Positions 16,831 through 25,922 are shown, counted from the first letter of the stretch. The stretch is DNA of 64,000 nt from Mumia sp. ZJ1417 (GCF_014127285.1 NZ_CP059901.1:4126081-4190080); one strand, 5' to 3'. The notes: generated by a model from the sequence alone, not told the origin. Program-made: numbers and translations.

Positions 16831-18144
16831 GTGAGACCGCACCTGGACACGCGCGACCGCGAGATCTTCCGGATCGCCGTCCCGGCTTTTGCCGCGCTGG
16901 TCTCCGAGCCTCTGATGCTCGCCGCCGACACCGCGATCATCGGCCACCTCGGCACCGACCCGCTGGCCGGCCTCGCGATCGCCTCGACGGTCCTGCAGAC
17001 CTTCGTCGGGCTGTGCGTGTTCCTCGCGTACGGCACGACGGCGTCGGTCAGTCGCCACCTGGGCGCCGAGGACAAGCGGGGCGCGATGACGGCCGGCATG
17101 AACGGACTGTGGCTCGCCGTCCTCATCGGCGCCTTTGCCGCGCTCCTCGCCGGCGCGGGAGCGTCGCTGATCGTCCGGGCGTTCGGTCCCGCCGACGCGG
17201 TCGGCGACCAGGCCGTCACCTATCTCGTCTGGGCCGCCCCCGGCATCCCGGCGATGCTCGTCGTGCTCGCGGCGACCGGGGTGCTCCGTGGGATGCAGGA
17301 CCTCAAGACCCCGCTCTACACGGTCATCGTCGCCAATGTCGTCAACGTGATCCTCAACATCGTCCTCGTGTACGGGTTCGACATGGGCATCCGCGGCTCC
17401 GCCATCGGGACGACCGTGGCGCAGCTCGGCTCGGGGCTGTTCCTCGCGTTCGTGGTGGTGCGGGCAGTTCGCCGCGAGCGCGCCCCCGTTCGCCCGGACC
17501 GCGCGGGCATCCGCGAGTCGGCACGCGCCGGCTCCGCCCTCGTCGTCCGTACGCTCACGCTGCGCGCCGCACTCCTCATCGCCACCGTCGTCGCGACCAC
17601 TCAGGGGTCCGCTGCGCTCGCGGCGCACCAGGTCGTCGTGACGATCGTGTCGATCCTCGCGTTCGCGCTGGACGCGATCGCGATCGCCGGGCAGACGCTG
17701 ACCGGGCGCTCGCTCGGCGCCGGCGACGTCGCGGGCACCCGCTCGACGACGCGGCGCATGATCGGTTGGGGCGTCGCGTCGGGCGTGGTCGCTGCCGTCC
17801 TCCTGCTCGCGTCCGTACCGTGGCTCCCGAGCTTGTTCACGTCCGACGAGGCCGTGCGTCAGCTGCTCGTCGGGGCGCTCGTCGTCGTGGCGCTCACCCA
17901 ACCGATCTCAGGTGTCGTCTTCGTGCTCGACGGCGTCCTCATCGGAGCGGGCGACGGCGCGTATCTGGCGTGGGCCGGGGTCATCACCCTCATCGCGTAC
18001 GCGCCGCTCGCCGTCGCGGTGTGGCTCACCGACGCGGGGCTGACGTGGCTCTGGATCGCGTACGCGGCATTCATGCTCGCGCGGATGGTCACGCTCGTGC
18101 TCCGCGAGCGTACGGACCGTTGGATGGTCGTCGGCGCACCCTGA
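16831..18144 (+). CDS. MATE-family efflux protein (DinF-like)
   Basis: The 437-residue protein has twelve hydrophobic segments. The opening IFRIAVPAFAALVSEPLMLAADTAIIGHLGTDPLAGLAIASTVLQTF is typical of DinF-type MATE transporters, as is ANVVNVILNIVLVYGFDMGIRGSAIGT in the middle. It exports cations or drugs by sodium or proton exchange. The start is GTG 16831, 4 nt after the permease stop, so it is probably the third gene of the exporter operon. Confidence 0.9.
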   Translation: MRPHLDTRDREIFRIAVPAFAALVSEPLMLAADTAIIGHLGTDPLAGLAIASTVLQTFVGLCVFLAYGTTASVSRHLGAEDKRGAMTAGMNGLWLAVLIGAFAALLAGAGASLIVRAFGPADAVGDQAVTYLVWAAPGIPAMLVVLAATGVLRGMQDLKTPLYTVIVANVVNVILNIVLVYGFDMGIRGSAIGTTVAQLGSGLFLAFVVVRAVRRERAPVRPDRAGIRESARAGSALVVRTLTLRAALLIATVVATTQGSAALAAHQVVVTIVSILAFALDAIAIAGQTLTGRSLGAGDVAGTRSTTRRMIGWGVASGVVAAVLLLASVPWLPSLFTSDEAVRQLLVGALVVVALTQPISGVVFVLDGVLIGAGDGAYLAWAGVITLIAYAPLAVAVWLTDAGLTWLWIAYAAFMLARMVTLVLRERTDRWMVVGAP

Positions 18145-18206
18145 GCGGGCGATGCCGACCGGTCGCGCGTCGACACGCGGGGGTACTGCGCGCCGGCGCG
18201 CCCGGG

Positions 18207-18428
18207 TCAGGCCGCGCGGTAACGTTCGCGAACCGCGCGATGGAGGTCGACGTCAGCCGCGTCGCGGTCGGCGTCGTCGCACAGGACGCAACCGATCACG
18301 AACGCCGCGTGGACGCCGGTGAGGTGGTCGTCGAGCACGACGCAGCACGTCGCGCACCGAGCGCCCCACCCGTCGACCTCGGAGAACTCCGTGCCGCAAT
18401 CGACGCAGATCATCACCAGCTCCGACAT
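18207..18428 (-). CDS. Small zinc-ribbon-like protein
   Basis: The 73-residue protein has two CxxC pairs: ICVDCGTEF near residue 7 and ARCATCC near residue 23. A third pair, GCVLC, follows near residue 50. The acidic C-terminus reads DDADRDAADVDLHRAVRERYRAA. The spacing suggests a zinc ribbon. No family is recognised. The start MSELVM at 18428 has AGGTG 5 nt upstream. Confidence 0.55.
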   Translation of the reverse strand: MSELVMICVDCGTEFSEVDGWGARCATCCVVLDDHLTGVHAAFVIGCVLCDDADRDAADVDLHRAVRERYRAA

Positions 18429-18786
18429 CGGGCACCTCATCTCCGGGGGTCGGGTTTCCTCTGCTCTCAGTGTGCTCGCGAGGTCCGACAGGACCGCCGA
18501 ACCGCGCCCCGGCGTGTCGTGGGCGGCAGGTGATCTTGATCGCGGTCCATCGGGCCCTGACATTGAGCCATGCGTACGGCGCAGTGGTGGGCGACGTCGG
18601 TGGTCCTTGCTTGCTCGAGGCGATCCGGTGGGTCGTGTTCAGGCGGCCCGCGCTCAGGAGGGCGCTCGTCCTGAGGACCACCCTGTGCCGTTCAGTGGCA
18701 GGTTGGTCTGTTCCTCGTCGGTGCCACCATGCTGCTCGGGCCCACCTGCCTCGGCCTCGGGCCTGGTTCGGGTGGGTGACTGAGCG
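18429..18786. other. Gene-free interval between zinc-ribbon gene and ku
   Basis: The 358-bp region has no intact recognisable gene. Short hydrophobic frames exist (for example near 18684-18775, VQWQVGLFLVGATMLLG), but without a start signal or family match. It may hold promoters for the zinc-ribbon gene. Confidence 0.4.
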
Positions 18787-19728
18787 CTACGACGCCTTCT
18801 TCGCGGCCTTCTTCGCGGTGCTCTTCTTGGCCGTCGACTTCTTTGCGGCGGCCTTCTTCGCGGGCGCCTTCTTCGCGGCCTTTTTGGAGGCGGACTTCTT
18901 GGTGGGCTTCTTCCCCGCCTCGTCGGCGCCCTCCCCCGCACCCTCGCCCTTCTTGGCACGGTCGATCGAGGCCTGCAGCGCCGCCATCAGGTCGACGACG
19001 TTGTCCTTCTCGTCAGCACCCTCACCGACGGCCGGCGACACCACCTGGTTGCCCTCGAGCTTCGCCTCGACGAGCTCGTCGAGCGCGGACTCGTACTCGT
19101 CCGTGTACTCCTCGGGGTCGAAGTCGCCCTCCATGCTCGTGACCAGCGACTGCGCCATCTTGATCTCCTGCGGGCGCAGCTCCAGGTCTTCGCCGAGGAA
19201 CCCGAACTCGGGCTTGCGGATCTCGTCGGCCCACAGCAGCGTGCTCATCGTGAGCACGCCGTCGCGGACGCGGATCGTCGCCATCTGCTCACGCGTCCCG
19301 ATCGTCACCTTGACGACCGCGACCATCTCGGACGACTCAAGGGCCTCACGGAGCAGGAGGTACGGCTTGAGGCCGGCGTTCGTGTCCGGCTCGAGGTAGT
19401 AGCTCTTGTTGTAGAGGATCGGGTCGACCTGGTCGAGCGGCACGAACTCCAGCACCTCGACGGTCTTCTTCGTCGGCAGCGGCAGCTGCTCCATGTCCTC
19501 GTCGGTGAGGACGATCATGCGGCCGTCGGGGAGCTCGTACCCCTTGGCGATCTCGGAGTACTCGACGACCTCACCGTCGGCCTCCGCGACCCGCTTGTAC
19601 TTCACCCGCGACCCGTCGCTGCTCCGGACCTGCCGGAACGAGATGTCGTGGGTCGACGTCGCGCCGTACATCTTCACCGGGATGCTGACCAGGCCGAACG
19701 AGACAGAGCCCTTCCACATCGCGCGCAT
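18787..19728 (-). CDS. ku: Ku protein, non-homologous end joining
   Basis: The 313-residue protein has the bacterial Ku core: MRAMWKGSVSFGLVSIPVKMYGAT, then RYKRVAEADGEVVEYSEIAKGYEL-type strands and YYLEPDTNAGLKPYLLLREAL, up to about residue 250. It then has a Lys/Ala/Ser-rich tail (AKK repeats, residues about 275-313) like the DNA-binding extensions of actinomycete Ku proteins. The homodimer rings broken DNA ends and recruits LigD. No ligD is in the window. The start is MRAMWKG at 19728; the longer frame lacks homology. It is divergent from the F420 gene. Confidence 0.95.
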   Translation of the reverse strand: MRAMWKGSVSFGLVSIPVKMYGATSTHDISFRQVRSSDGSRVKYKRVAEADGEVVEYSEIAKGYELPDGRMIVLTDEDMEQLPLPTKKTVEVLEFVPLDQVDPILYNKSYYLEPDTNAGLKPYLLLREALESSEMVAVVKVTIGTREQMATIRVRDGVLTMSTLLWADEIRKPEFGFLGEDLELRPQEIKMAQSLVTSMEGDFDPEEYTDEYESALDELVEAKLEGNQVVSPAVGEGADEKDNVVDLMAALQASIDRAKKGEGAGEGADEAGKKPTKKSASKKAAKKAPAKKAAAKKSTAKKSTAKKAAKKAS

Positions 19729-19830
19729 CGTCTCACCCCCTCGTTGGCCAAGCGAACCGTCCCGAGGCGGCGCTGTCAACGCGAACACCGTCCGATTGCC
19801 GTTCGGGGCGCGGGCGCGCAGGGTCTAACC

Positions 19831-20817
19831 ATGGCGACGAACAGACTGCGGATCGGCTTCAAGCTGATGGCGGAGGGGTTCCCTCCGAAGGAGATCGTCG
19901 AGCAGGCGGTGGCCGCAGAGGACGCCGGCTTCGACTTCGTCGAGGTCAGCGACCACTATCACCCGTGGTTGTACTCGCAGCAGCACTCGGGCTTCGCCTT
20001 CTCGATGCTCGCCGCGATCGCTGCCCGGACGCGCACGATCGGCCTCGCGACCGGGGTGACCTGCCCGATCATGCGTTACCACCCCGCTGTCGTGGCCCAG
20101 ATGGCGGCGACTACCGGTGTCCTCAGCGACGGCCGCTTCACGCTGGGCGTCGGTTCCGGTGAGCGCCTCAACGAGCACGTCACCGGTGCCGGCTGGCCAT
20201 CGGTGTCGGTACGGCACGAGATGCTGACCGAGGCGCTCGAGATCATCCGCCTGCTGTTCACCGGCGGCTACCACTCCTACACCGGCGATCACTTCGAGGT
20301 CGACGACGCGAGGGTGTTCGACCTGCCCGAGATCCCGCCGCGCATCCTCGTCGCGGCCGGAGGCGAGGACGCGGCCCGGCTCGCCGCCGAGCTGGGAGAC
20401 GGTCTGTTCGCGACCGAGCCGCGCGAGGAGCTCGTCGAGACCTACCAACGGGCCGGCGGCGCCGGACCCCGGTACGCCGAGGTCCCGCTCGCGTACTCGT
20501 CCGACCCCGTCGCCGCTGCCGAGGCGGCGCACCGGACGATGCGCTTCGGCCTGACCGGGTGGAAGGTCCAGGCAGAGCTGCCGAACCCCATCAACTTCGA
20601 GGCGGCGACCGCGCACGTCCGCCTCGACGACATGCGCGAGGCGTTCGGCTGCGGGCCCGACGTGGAGCGGCACGCGGAGGTGGCGAGCCGGTTCCTCGAT
20701 GCCGGCTTCGACCACCTCGTCCTCATGAACGCCGGCCCGCCGGACGAGATGGACGCGTTCTTCTCCCACGTACGAACGACGCTGCGTCCGCGACTCGAGG
20801 AGATCGCCTCCGCATGA
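19831..20817 (+). CDS. F420-dependent LLM-class oxidoreductase
   Basis: The 328-residue luciferase-like monooxygenase barrel reads RIGFKLMAEGFPPKEIVEQAVAAEDAGFDFVEVSDHYHPW, then ATGVTCPIMRYHPAVVAQMAATTGVLSDGRFTLGVGSGERLNEH. This layout matches the TIGR03557-type F420-dependent glucose-6-phosphate dehydrogenase-like group. It probably uses coenzyme F420; the substrate is unknown. The start ATG 19831 is chosen from the family start. Its stop overlaps the next ATG (ATGA), so it forms an operon with the carboxylate-amine ligase gene. Confidence 0.85.
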   Translation: MATNRLRIGFKLMAEGFPPKEIVEQAVAAEDAGFDFVEVSDHYHPWLYSQQHSGFAFSMLAAIAARTRTIGLATGVTCPIMRYHPAVVAQMAATTGVLSDGRFTLGVGSGERLNEHVTGAGWPSVSVRHEMLTEALEIIRLLFTGGYHSYTGDHFEVDDARVFDLPEIPPRILVAAGGEDAARLAAELGDGLFATEPREELVETYQRAGGAGPRYAEVPLAYSSDPVAAAEAAHRTMRFGLTGWKVQAELPNPINFEAATAHVRLDDMREAFGCGPDVERHAEVASRFLDAGFDHLVLMNAGPPDEMDAFFSHVRTTLRPRLEEIASA

Positions 20818-21896
20818 GGACCATCGGCGTCGAGGAGGAGATGCTCCTCGTCGATCCCGGGACCGGGCAGACGATCGCCGTCTCGCAGCGCGCCCTACGC
20901 AGTCACGACGGCGAGGCGCCGATCGAGCACGAGCTGTTCCTCGAGCAGGTGGAGACGATGACCAGCCCCCACCGGCTGCTCGACGACCTGGCTGCCGACC
21001 TCACGCAGGCCCGGCGCGAGACCGTCGCCGCCGCACGGGCTGCAGGAGCCTCCTTGGTCGCCTCGGGGACGTCGCCGTTGCCGAGCGCACCGGCACAGGT
21101 CACCCCGAAGCCGCGGTACGAGCGCATGGTGGCGGAGTTCGGCGCCATCGGGCGCAGCGCCGTCGTCTGCGGCATGCACGTGCATGTGGGCGTGGACGAC
21201 GACGAGGAGGCCGTCGGGGTCATCGATCGGATCCGCCCGTGGCTGCCGACGCTGATCGCGCTCGCCGCGAACTCTCCGTACGAAGCGGGCAGGGACACGG
21301 GGCATGCGACCTGGCGGTCGCGCCTCTGGACCGAGTGGCCGAGCGCCGGTCCGGTCGAGCCGTTCGGTGACGCCGCCACCTATCAGCGTGCCGTCGCCGA
21401 CCTGGTTTCCTCCGGCGCCGCCCTCGACGAGGGGATGATCTATTTCGACATCCGGCGGGCGCGCACGTTCCCGACGGTCGAGGTCCGAGTAGCCGACGTC
21501 TGCACGGACTTGCGCGACGGGTTCCTCGTCGCTGCGCTCACCCGCGGGCTCGTGGAGACCGAGGCGCGCGCCTGGACCGAAGGCCTGCCCGCTGCGCAAT
21601 GGCGGGTCGAGCTGCTGCGCGGTGCGCGCTGGCACGCCGCGCGGCACGGGACGGCCGACACGCTCTTCGACCCCGGCGCACGCGAGCTCCGCCCCGCCGA
21701 GGACGTCCTTGCCGGGCTCGTCGCGCACGTGAAGGACGCGCTCGTCGACGCCAGGGACCTCGAGGTGGTCCAGGACGGCGTCGCGCGAATCCTTCGCGAG
21801 GGGACCGGCGCCGACCGCCAGCGACGAGTCGGGGTCGACGGAGACCTCGCGGCCGTCGTCGCCGACCTCGCCCTGCGGACCGACCCAGACACGTGA
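20814..21896 (+). CDS. Carboxylate-amine ligase, YbdK/glutamate-cysteine ligase type
   Basis: The 360-residue protein starts with the hallmark TIGVEEEMLLVDPGTG and continues with HELFLEQVETMTSP, CGMHVHVGVDD and RRARTFPTVEVRVADVC. This is the core of the GCS2/YbdK family of weak glutamate-cysteine ligases. These enzymes ligate glutamate to cysteine or another amine with ATP. In actinomycetes relatives are seen in ergothioneine (EgtA) or unassigned pathways. No other egt genes are near. Translation is coupled to the F420 gene by a 4-nt overlap, and a strong terminator follows directly. Confidence 0.85.
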   Translation: MRTIGVEEEMLLVDPGTGQTIAVSQRALRSHDGEAPIEHELFLEQVETMTSPHRLLDDLAADLTQARRETVAAARAAGASLVASGTSPLPSAPAQVTPKPRYERMVAEFGAIGRSAVVCGMHVHVGVDDDEEAVGVIDRIRPWLPTLIALAANSPYEAGRDTGHATWRSRLWTEWPSAGPVEPFGDAATYQRAVADLVSSGAALDEGMIYFDIRRARTFPTVEVRVADVCTDLRDGFLVAALTRGLVETEARAWTEGLPAAQWRVELLRGARWHAARHGTADTLFDPGARELRPAEDVLAGLVAHVKDALVDARDLEVVQDGVARILREGTGADRQRRVGVDGDLAAVVADLALRTDPDT

Positions 21897-21935
21897 GAAG
21901 CCACCCGGTGCGTAACCGGGTGGCTTCTCTTTCCC
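21895..21935 (+). terminator. Intrinsic terminator after the carboxylate-amine ligase gene
   Basis: A perfect 15-bp stem (21895-21909 with 21915-21929) with a 5-nt loop GCGTA is followed by TTTCCC. It begins inside the stop codon of the ligase gene and may also serve the convergent DoxX gene. Confidence 0.85.
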
Positions 21936-21954
21936 GAGACGTCGTGGCGGCGAC

Positions 21955-22518
21955 TCACCGGAGGACGGGGTACTTCTGGACCAGCTCCACCGAGCCCCAC
22001 CAGCGTCCGAGTCCCCAGGTGTCGCCGGCGAGGGCGAGACCGACGACGAGGACACCGAGAGCGCCGAGCACGTGCTCGTCGAGGACGGGGTTGTTGGCCG
22101 GCGGAAGGGCGACCGTCCACATCATCACGTAGAGCAGGACGCCAGCGGCGGCGCCGAGGCGGATGCCGATGCCGAGGATCAGGGTCAGCCCGACCGCCAG
22201 CAGACCCAGCATGAACAGGACATCCACCCACCACTGGCCTGCGAGTGCGTTGTAGAAGCCCTCGAACGGGCCGGTGGATGCGTTCGCCAGGTAGCCCTCG
22301 GTCGGGCTCCCGCCGTTGACCCATGCTCCCTCGCTCGGTGTCGCGTACCCGAGTCCGAACAGCTTGTCGACGAAGGCCCAGAGGAACGTGAGCCCGAAGC
22401 CGATGCGCATCGCCGCCAATCCCTTGGCGACCGCGCTCGATGTGACGGCGTGCTCCTCGTCGCGTGCGGCGAAGACCTTGGTGCGGCCGGCGAGGCCGGC
22501 TCGGGGGGTGGCGCTCAT
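21955..22518 (-). CDS. DoxX/DoxD-family membrane protein
   Basis: The 187-residue protein has four hydrophobic helices, the first at about 33-53 (GLAAMRIGFGLTFLWAFVDKLFGLGY), then 90-110, 118-138 and 145-165. A long loop lies between helices 1 and 2 (GGSPTEGYLANASTGPFEGFYNALAG). This resembles the thiosulfate:quinone oxidoreductase large-subunit type of DoxX protein. It lies across a 159-bp divergent interval from a universal stress protein and close to a DevRS-like pair, so it may belong to a hypoxia or redox response. Confidence 0.75.
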   Translation of the reverse strand: MSATPRAGLAGRTKVFAARDEEHAVTSSAVAKGLAAMRIGFGLTFLWAFVDKLFGLGYATPSEGAWVNGGSPTEGYLANASTGPFEGFYNALAGQWWVDVLFMLGLLAVGLTLILGIGIRLGAAAGVLLYVMMWTVALPPANNPVLDEHVLGALGVLVVGLALAGDTWGLGRWWGSVELVQKYPVLR

Positions 22519-22576
22519 GGTGTCCTCCTGGATCGTTCTGACACCTTCATCCTCGAGCCGGCCGCAGGGTCCCCGT

Positions 22577-22596
22577 CAGAGCCCAGAGTCCCCGGT
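22577..22596. promoter_or_regulatory. Half-conserved Dos-box-like motif
   Basis: On the minus strand the sequence reads CCGGGGACTCTGGGCTCTGA. The GGGGACT half matches the mycobacterial DosR box well, while the other half is poor. It lies between the divergent DoxX and universal stress genes, within 2 kb of a DosR-like regulator. Binding is inferred. Confidence 0.35.
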
Positions 22597-22677
22597 TCCC
22601 AGGACCTTGGTCACTGTTCGCGCGCCCCGCGCTGCCGCAGGCTGAGCGTGTAACCGCACCCAGGAGAGGTGAGACCG

Positions 22678-23571
22678 ATGAGCACGACCGCACGAGCACC
22701 GCACCCCGTCACCGTCGGAGTCGACTCCAGCCGCTCGAGAACAGAGACGGGCGTACGCCACGGCATCGCCTTGGCGCGGATGCTCGACGTCCCGCTGTCG
22801 CTGGTCCACGCGTCCGCCCTGCCGTTCGAGGGCGTCGCCTTCACCCCGTACGAGGTGACCGCGGCACGCGAGGAGGCGACCGACGTCCTCGCACGTGCGG
22901 CCACGCTGGCGCGCTACCTCGCCCCCGACGTCCCGGTGCAGGTCCACCCCGTGCTCGGGTCGGTCGCGCTGGCCCTGGAGACGGTCTCGAAGGACTCATC
23001 CATGGTGATCGTCGTCCGCCGCGATGCGAGCATCGCCGACAGGTTGCTCAGCGGGAGCACCAGCTCGCGGATCGCCACCCGGGCAGCCTGCCCGGTCATG
23101 GTCGTCCCGTGCGACACCGACGCGCCGGCCGCCGGCCCCGTGGTCGTGGCGATCGACGCGGACTCGCCGTCGCACGGCGCGCTGACCTTCGCCTTCGCGA
23201 GGGCGCGCCACACCCACGCCGACCTCGTGGTCCTCCACGCCACCGCGCGAGGAGGGACCGAGCAGGGTCGACGCGCGGTGGGCGAGACGGTCGCCGGGTG
23301 GCGTGAGGACTACCCGGAGGTGGAGGTGACGACGCAGACGGTCGAGAGCTCGGCGTCGGACGCCTGCGCATCCGCGGCCCAAGGCGCACGCCTCCTCGTC
23401 CTCGGGCGCCACCGGACCACGGGGCACCGCATGCCATGGACCCGCTCGGTGGCCAAGGCGGTGCTCGCGCACACGGCCTGCCCCGTCGTCACAGTGCCGC
23501 ACGACGCCGTCGACCTGGCCTACCACCCGCGCCCTCGCGCGATGCAGGCACCGGTCGGCCCCGTCTACTGA
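22678..23571 (+). CDS. Universal stress protein, two tandem Usp domains
   Basis: The 297-residue protein has two Usp units, about 10-146 (VTVGVDSSRSRTETGVRHGIALAR, closing CPVMVVPCD) and 153-284 (VVVAIDADSPSHGALTFAFARAR, closing CPVVTVPHD). The ATP-binding loops G-x2-G-x9-G(S/T) are only partly conserved: LSGSTSSRIATRAACPV in the first, GHRMPWTRSVAKAVLAHTACPV in the second. Tandem Usp proteins of actinomycetes are often induced by DosR in hypoxia. The DevR/DevS-like pair follows on the other strand. The start ATG 22678 has GGAGAGGTGA upstream. Confidence 0.85.
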   Translation: MSTTARAPHPVTVGVDSSRSRTETGVRHGIALARMLDVPLSLVHASALPFEGVAFTPYEVTAAREEATDVLARAATLARYLAPDVPVQVHPVLGSVALALETVSKDSSMVIVVRRDASIADRLLSGSTSSRIATRAACPVMVVPCDTDAPAAGPVVVAIDADSPSHGALTFAFARARHTHADLVVLHATARGGTEQGRRAVGETVAGWREDYPEVEVTTQTVESSASDACASAAQGARLLVLGRHRTTGHRMPWTRSVAKAVLAHTACPVVTVPHDAVDLAYHPRPRAMQAPVGPVY

Positions 23572-23581
23572 TCGGCACCGC

Positions 23582-24244
23582 TCACACGTGCCGCTGCTCG
23601 TCCTCCTCGGCACGGCGGACCTCGGCTCCGAACACGGCAGCCTGGGTCCGCCGCTGCATCCCGAGCTTCGCGAGCAGGTTGGTCACGTAGTTCTTCACCG
23701 TCTTCTCGGCGACGAACATCCGCTCGCCGATCTCGCGGTTGCTCAAGCCCTCGGTGATCAGCATCAGCACCTCGCGCTCACGCTCGGTCAGCGCGTCGAG
23801 CCGCGGGTCGCCGTGCGAGGACTCCCGGTCTCGCAAGCGACGCATGAGCTGGGCGACCACGTGCGGATCGAGCAGCGAGCGACCTGCGGAGACCTCACGG
23901 ACCGACTCGATGAGCCGCGACCCGAGCACCTCCTTGAGCAGGTATCCCGAGGCGCCGGCGAGGATCGCCGCATAGACGGCCTCGTCGTCGTCGTACGAGG
24001 TGAGGATCAGCGTCCGGATGCCCGGGTAGGAGACCTGCAGCTCGCGGCACACGTCGATCCCGCTCCCGTCGGGCAGCCGGACGTCGAGGACGGCGACGTC
24101 CGGGACAACCGACGGGATCCGCGCGAGCGCCTGGGCGACGTCGACCGCCTCACCAACGACGCGGATGTCGTCGGCGGTCTCGAGCAGGTCGGTGACCCCG
24201 CGTCGGACGATCTCGTGGTCGTCCACCACGAACACGCGGATCAT
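23582..24244 (-). CDS. DevR/DosR-like response regulator (NarL/LuxR type)
   Basis: The 220-residue protein has a receiver domain with phospho-acceptor D54 (VAVLDVRLPDGSG) and acidic pair D8-D9, plus a LuxR helix-turn-helix at about 150-205. The C-terminal LTEREREVLMLITEGLSNREIGERMFVAEKTVKNYVTNLLAKLGMQRRTQAAVF is nearly the DosR recognition helix region. It should activate dormancy or stress genes when phosphorylated by the kinase encoded upstream, whose frame it overlaps by 4 nt. Confidence 0.88.
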   Translation of the reverse strand: MIRVFVVDDHEIVRRGVTDLLETADDIRVVGEAVDVAQALARIPSVVPDVAVLDVRLPDGSGIDVCRELQVSYPGIRTLILTSYDDDEAVYAAILAGASGYLLKEVLGSRLIESVREVSAGRSLLDPHVVAQLMRRLRDRESSHGDPRLDALTEREREVLMLITEGLSNREIGERMFVAEKTVKNYVTNLLAKLGMQRRTQAAVFGAEVRRAEEDEQRHV

Positions 24245-25857
24245 GCGTCATATCCTTCGTCAGGGATCGGTGCAGCCCACCGCAGCGTTGTCCCGCCGCG
24301 CCCGCTCGTCACGCGGCACGTGCCGCACCGCGCCTCGGCGCGGCGGGCGAGGTTGTCGAGGCCGCTGCGCCGGGCGTGCTCAGGGATACCCCGGCCGTCG
24401 TCGTTCACCGTCACGACCACCTCACCCCCACGGACGACGCACCGCAGCTCGATGCGCTCGGCCTGGGCATGACGGCGTGCGTTCGAGACGCCCTCCCGTG
24501 CGACGGCCACGACGTCGTCCGCGAGCCCGTCGTCGAGCGCGAGGTCCACCGGCCCGTCGATCTGGAGCGTCACCGCGGTGCCGCCGTCGCCCGTCGCGGA
24601 GACGACCCGCCGGAGCCGACGGCGTACGCCTCCCTGCCCGGGGTCGGTGTCGTGCAGCTCGAAGATCGTGCGGCGAATCTGGCGGATCGTCTCGTCCATC
24701 TCGGCAACCTGGGCAGCGAGCCGGTCTCGCGGCGCGCCCACCGGGATGGTGGCGTGGACGCTCTGCAGCGTCAAACCACTGGCGAACAGCCGCTGGATCA
24801 CGTGGTCGTGCAGGTCACGAGCGATGCGGTCGCGGTCCTCGAGGACGAGCATCGCCTCACGCGCTTGGCGAAGATCGCGCTTGCCGAGCGCCAGCGCTGC
24901 CTGGCCGGCGAACGCCTCGGCCATCGAGAGGTCGGTGTCGTCGAACCGCGGCGGGCCGTCGCGGAGCACGACGAGAATCCCGCGCGGGTCGTCGGCATCG
25001 ACCAGGGGCACGAGCATCGCCTGCGACGCCGGCACGTCCGGAAGGTCCAGACCGAGCGGGGCGCACACGGCCGCGACGGTGCCGATCGTCGGCTCGACCG
25101 GGGCCGCCGCGGCGATCGTCGTCCGTACTCCCACCAGCTCCTGACTGTGCGTTCCCGCAGCGCGAGAGACGGCGTACGTCCCGTCGCCTGCGGGCAGGAG
25201 CACCGCGACCAGCGAGGCACGAGTGAGCTCCTGGACCCTCACCGCGACGAGCTCCAGGGCATCGATGCCGTCGGGTGAGAGCAGCTCGCGTGTCACCTCC
25301 GCCGACGCCGAGGACCACGCCTCCCGGCGACGACTCTCGTCGTACAGGCGGGCATTGGCGATCGCCACTCCCGCGGTCTCGCCGAGCGCGCGGGCGAGCT
25401 CGGCGTCCTCCTCGCTGAACGTGCCGTGAGCGCTGTCGGTGAGGTAGAGGTTGCCGTAGACCCGACCGCGCACCTCGAGGCCGAGGCCGAGGAAGGACCG
25501 CATCGGCGGGTGCTCCGCGGGAAAGCCGGTGTAGTGGGGGTGCGTCGTGACGTCGTCGAGCCGGACGGCGGGACCTCCGTCGAGGAGGTCACCGAGCAGT
25601 CCGCGTCCACGCGGCAGGTGCCCGATCTGTGCCGCCGTCTCGTCGTCGATGCCCGCGTGGATGAACACCTCGAGCCGCCCGTCGTCGTCGAACACGCCGA
25701 TCGCGCCGTACCGGGCACCGACGAGGTCGATCGCGGCGGTGACGATCCGGCGCAGGACCTCAGGGAGATCGAGCTCCTCGACCAGCGTCCGGTTGGCATC
25801 GAGGAGCAGCCGGAGACGATCGGCGGCATCCTCCACAACGTCGGCTCGACTCGTCAC
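24241..25857 (-). CDS. DevS/DosS-like sensor histidine kinase with GAF domains
   Basis: The 538-residue protein has two GAF domains (about 25-165 and 195-335), then a HisKA_3 phospho-acceptor (DRDRIARDLHDHVIQRLFASGLTL) and an HATPase domain (GVSNARRHAQ, then VNDDGRGI and GLDNLARRAEARCG). The GAF-1 segment GFPAEHPPMRSFLG resembles the region of DosS/DosT around the heme-binding histidine, so oxygen, NO or CO sensing is likely; heme binding is inferred. The start GTG 25857 has AGAGGA 5 nt upstream and follows a TAGAAT -10 at 25887-25892. An upstream ATG at 25935 lies inside the rplI terminator and is less likely. Confidence 0.85.
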   Translation of the reverse strand: MTSRADVVEDAADRLRLLLDANRTLVEELDLPEVLRRIVTAAIDLVGARYGAIGVFDDDGRLEVFIHAGIDDETAAQIGHLPRGRGLLGDLLDGGPAVRLDDVTTHPHYTGFPAEHPPMRSFLGLGLEVRGRVYGNLYLTDSAHGTFSEEDAELARALGETAGVAIANARLYDESRRREAWSSASAEVTRELLSPDGIDALELVAVRVQELTRASLVAVLLPAGDGTYAVSRAAGTHSQELVGVRTTIAAAAPVEPTIGTVAAVCAPLGLDLPDVPASQAMLVPLVDADDPRGILVVLRDGPPRFDDTDLSMAEAFAGQAALALGKRDLRQAREAMLVLEDRDRIARDLHDHVIQRLFASGLTLQSVHATIPVGAPRDRLAAQVAEMDETIRQIRRTIFELHDTDPGQGGVRRRLRRVVSATGDGGTAVTLQIDGPVDLALDDGLADDVVAVAREGVSNARRHAQAERIELRCVVRGGEVVVTVNDDGRGIPEHARRSGLDNLARRAEARCGTCRVTSGRGGTTLRWAAPIPDEGYDA

Positions 25858-25922
25858 CCGTGTCCTCTCCGCTCTTGTTCGCGCTGATTCTAGGGCCGTA
25901 CCGAGGTCATGGGGCGAAGCGA

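Noticed and set aside
15291..17219. Long minus-strand open frame opposite the ABC permease and MATE genes
   Set aside because: It is a high-GC shadow: Arg/Glu/Gly-rich, no domain, and the opposite strand carries clear membrane proteins.
18188..18201. 14-bp palindrome GCGCGCCGGCGCGC after the MATE gene
   Set aside because: Loop-less GC palindrome of a kind expected by chance at this base composition.
18684..18775. Short hydrophobic frame before ku (VQWQVGLFLVG)
   Set aside because: No start signal and no family; a stop lies close upstream.
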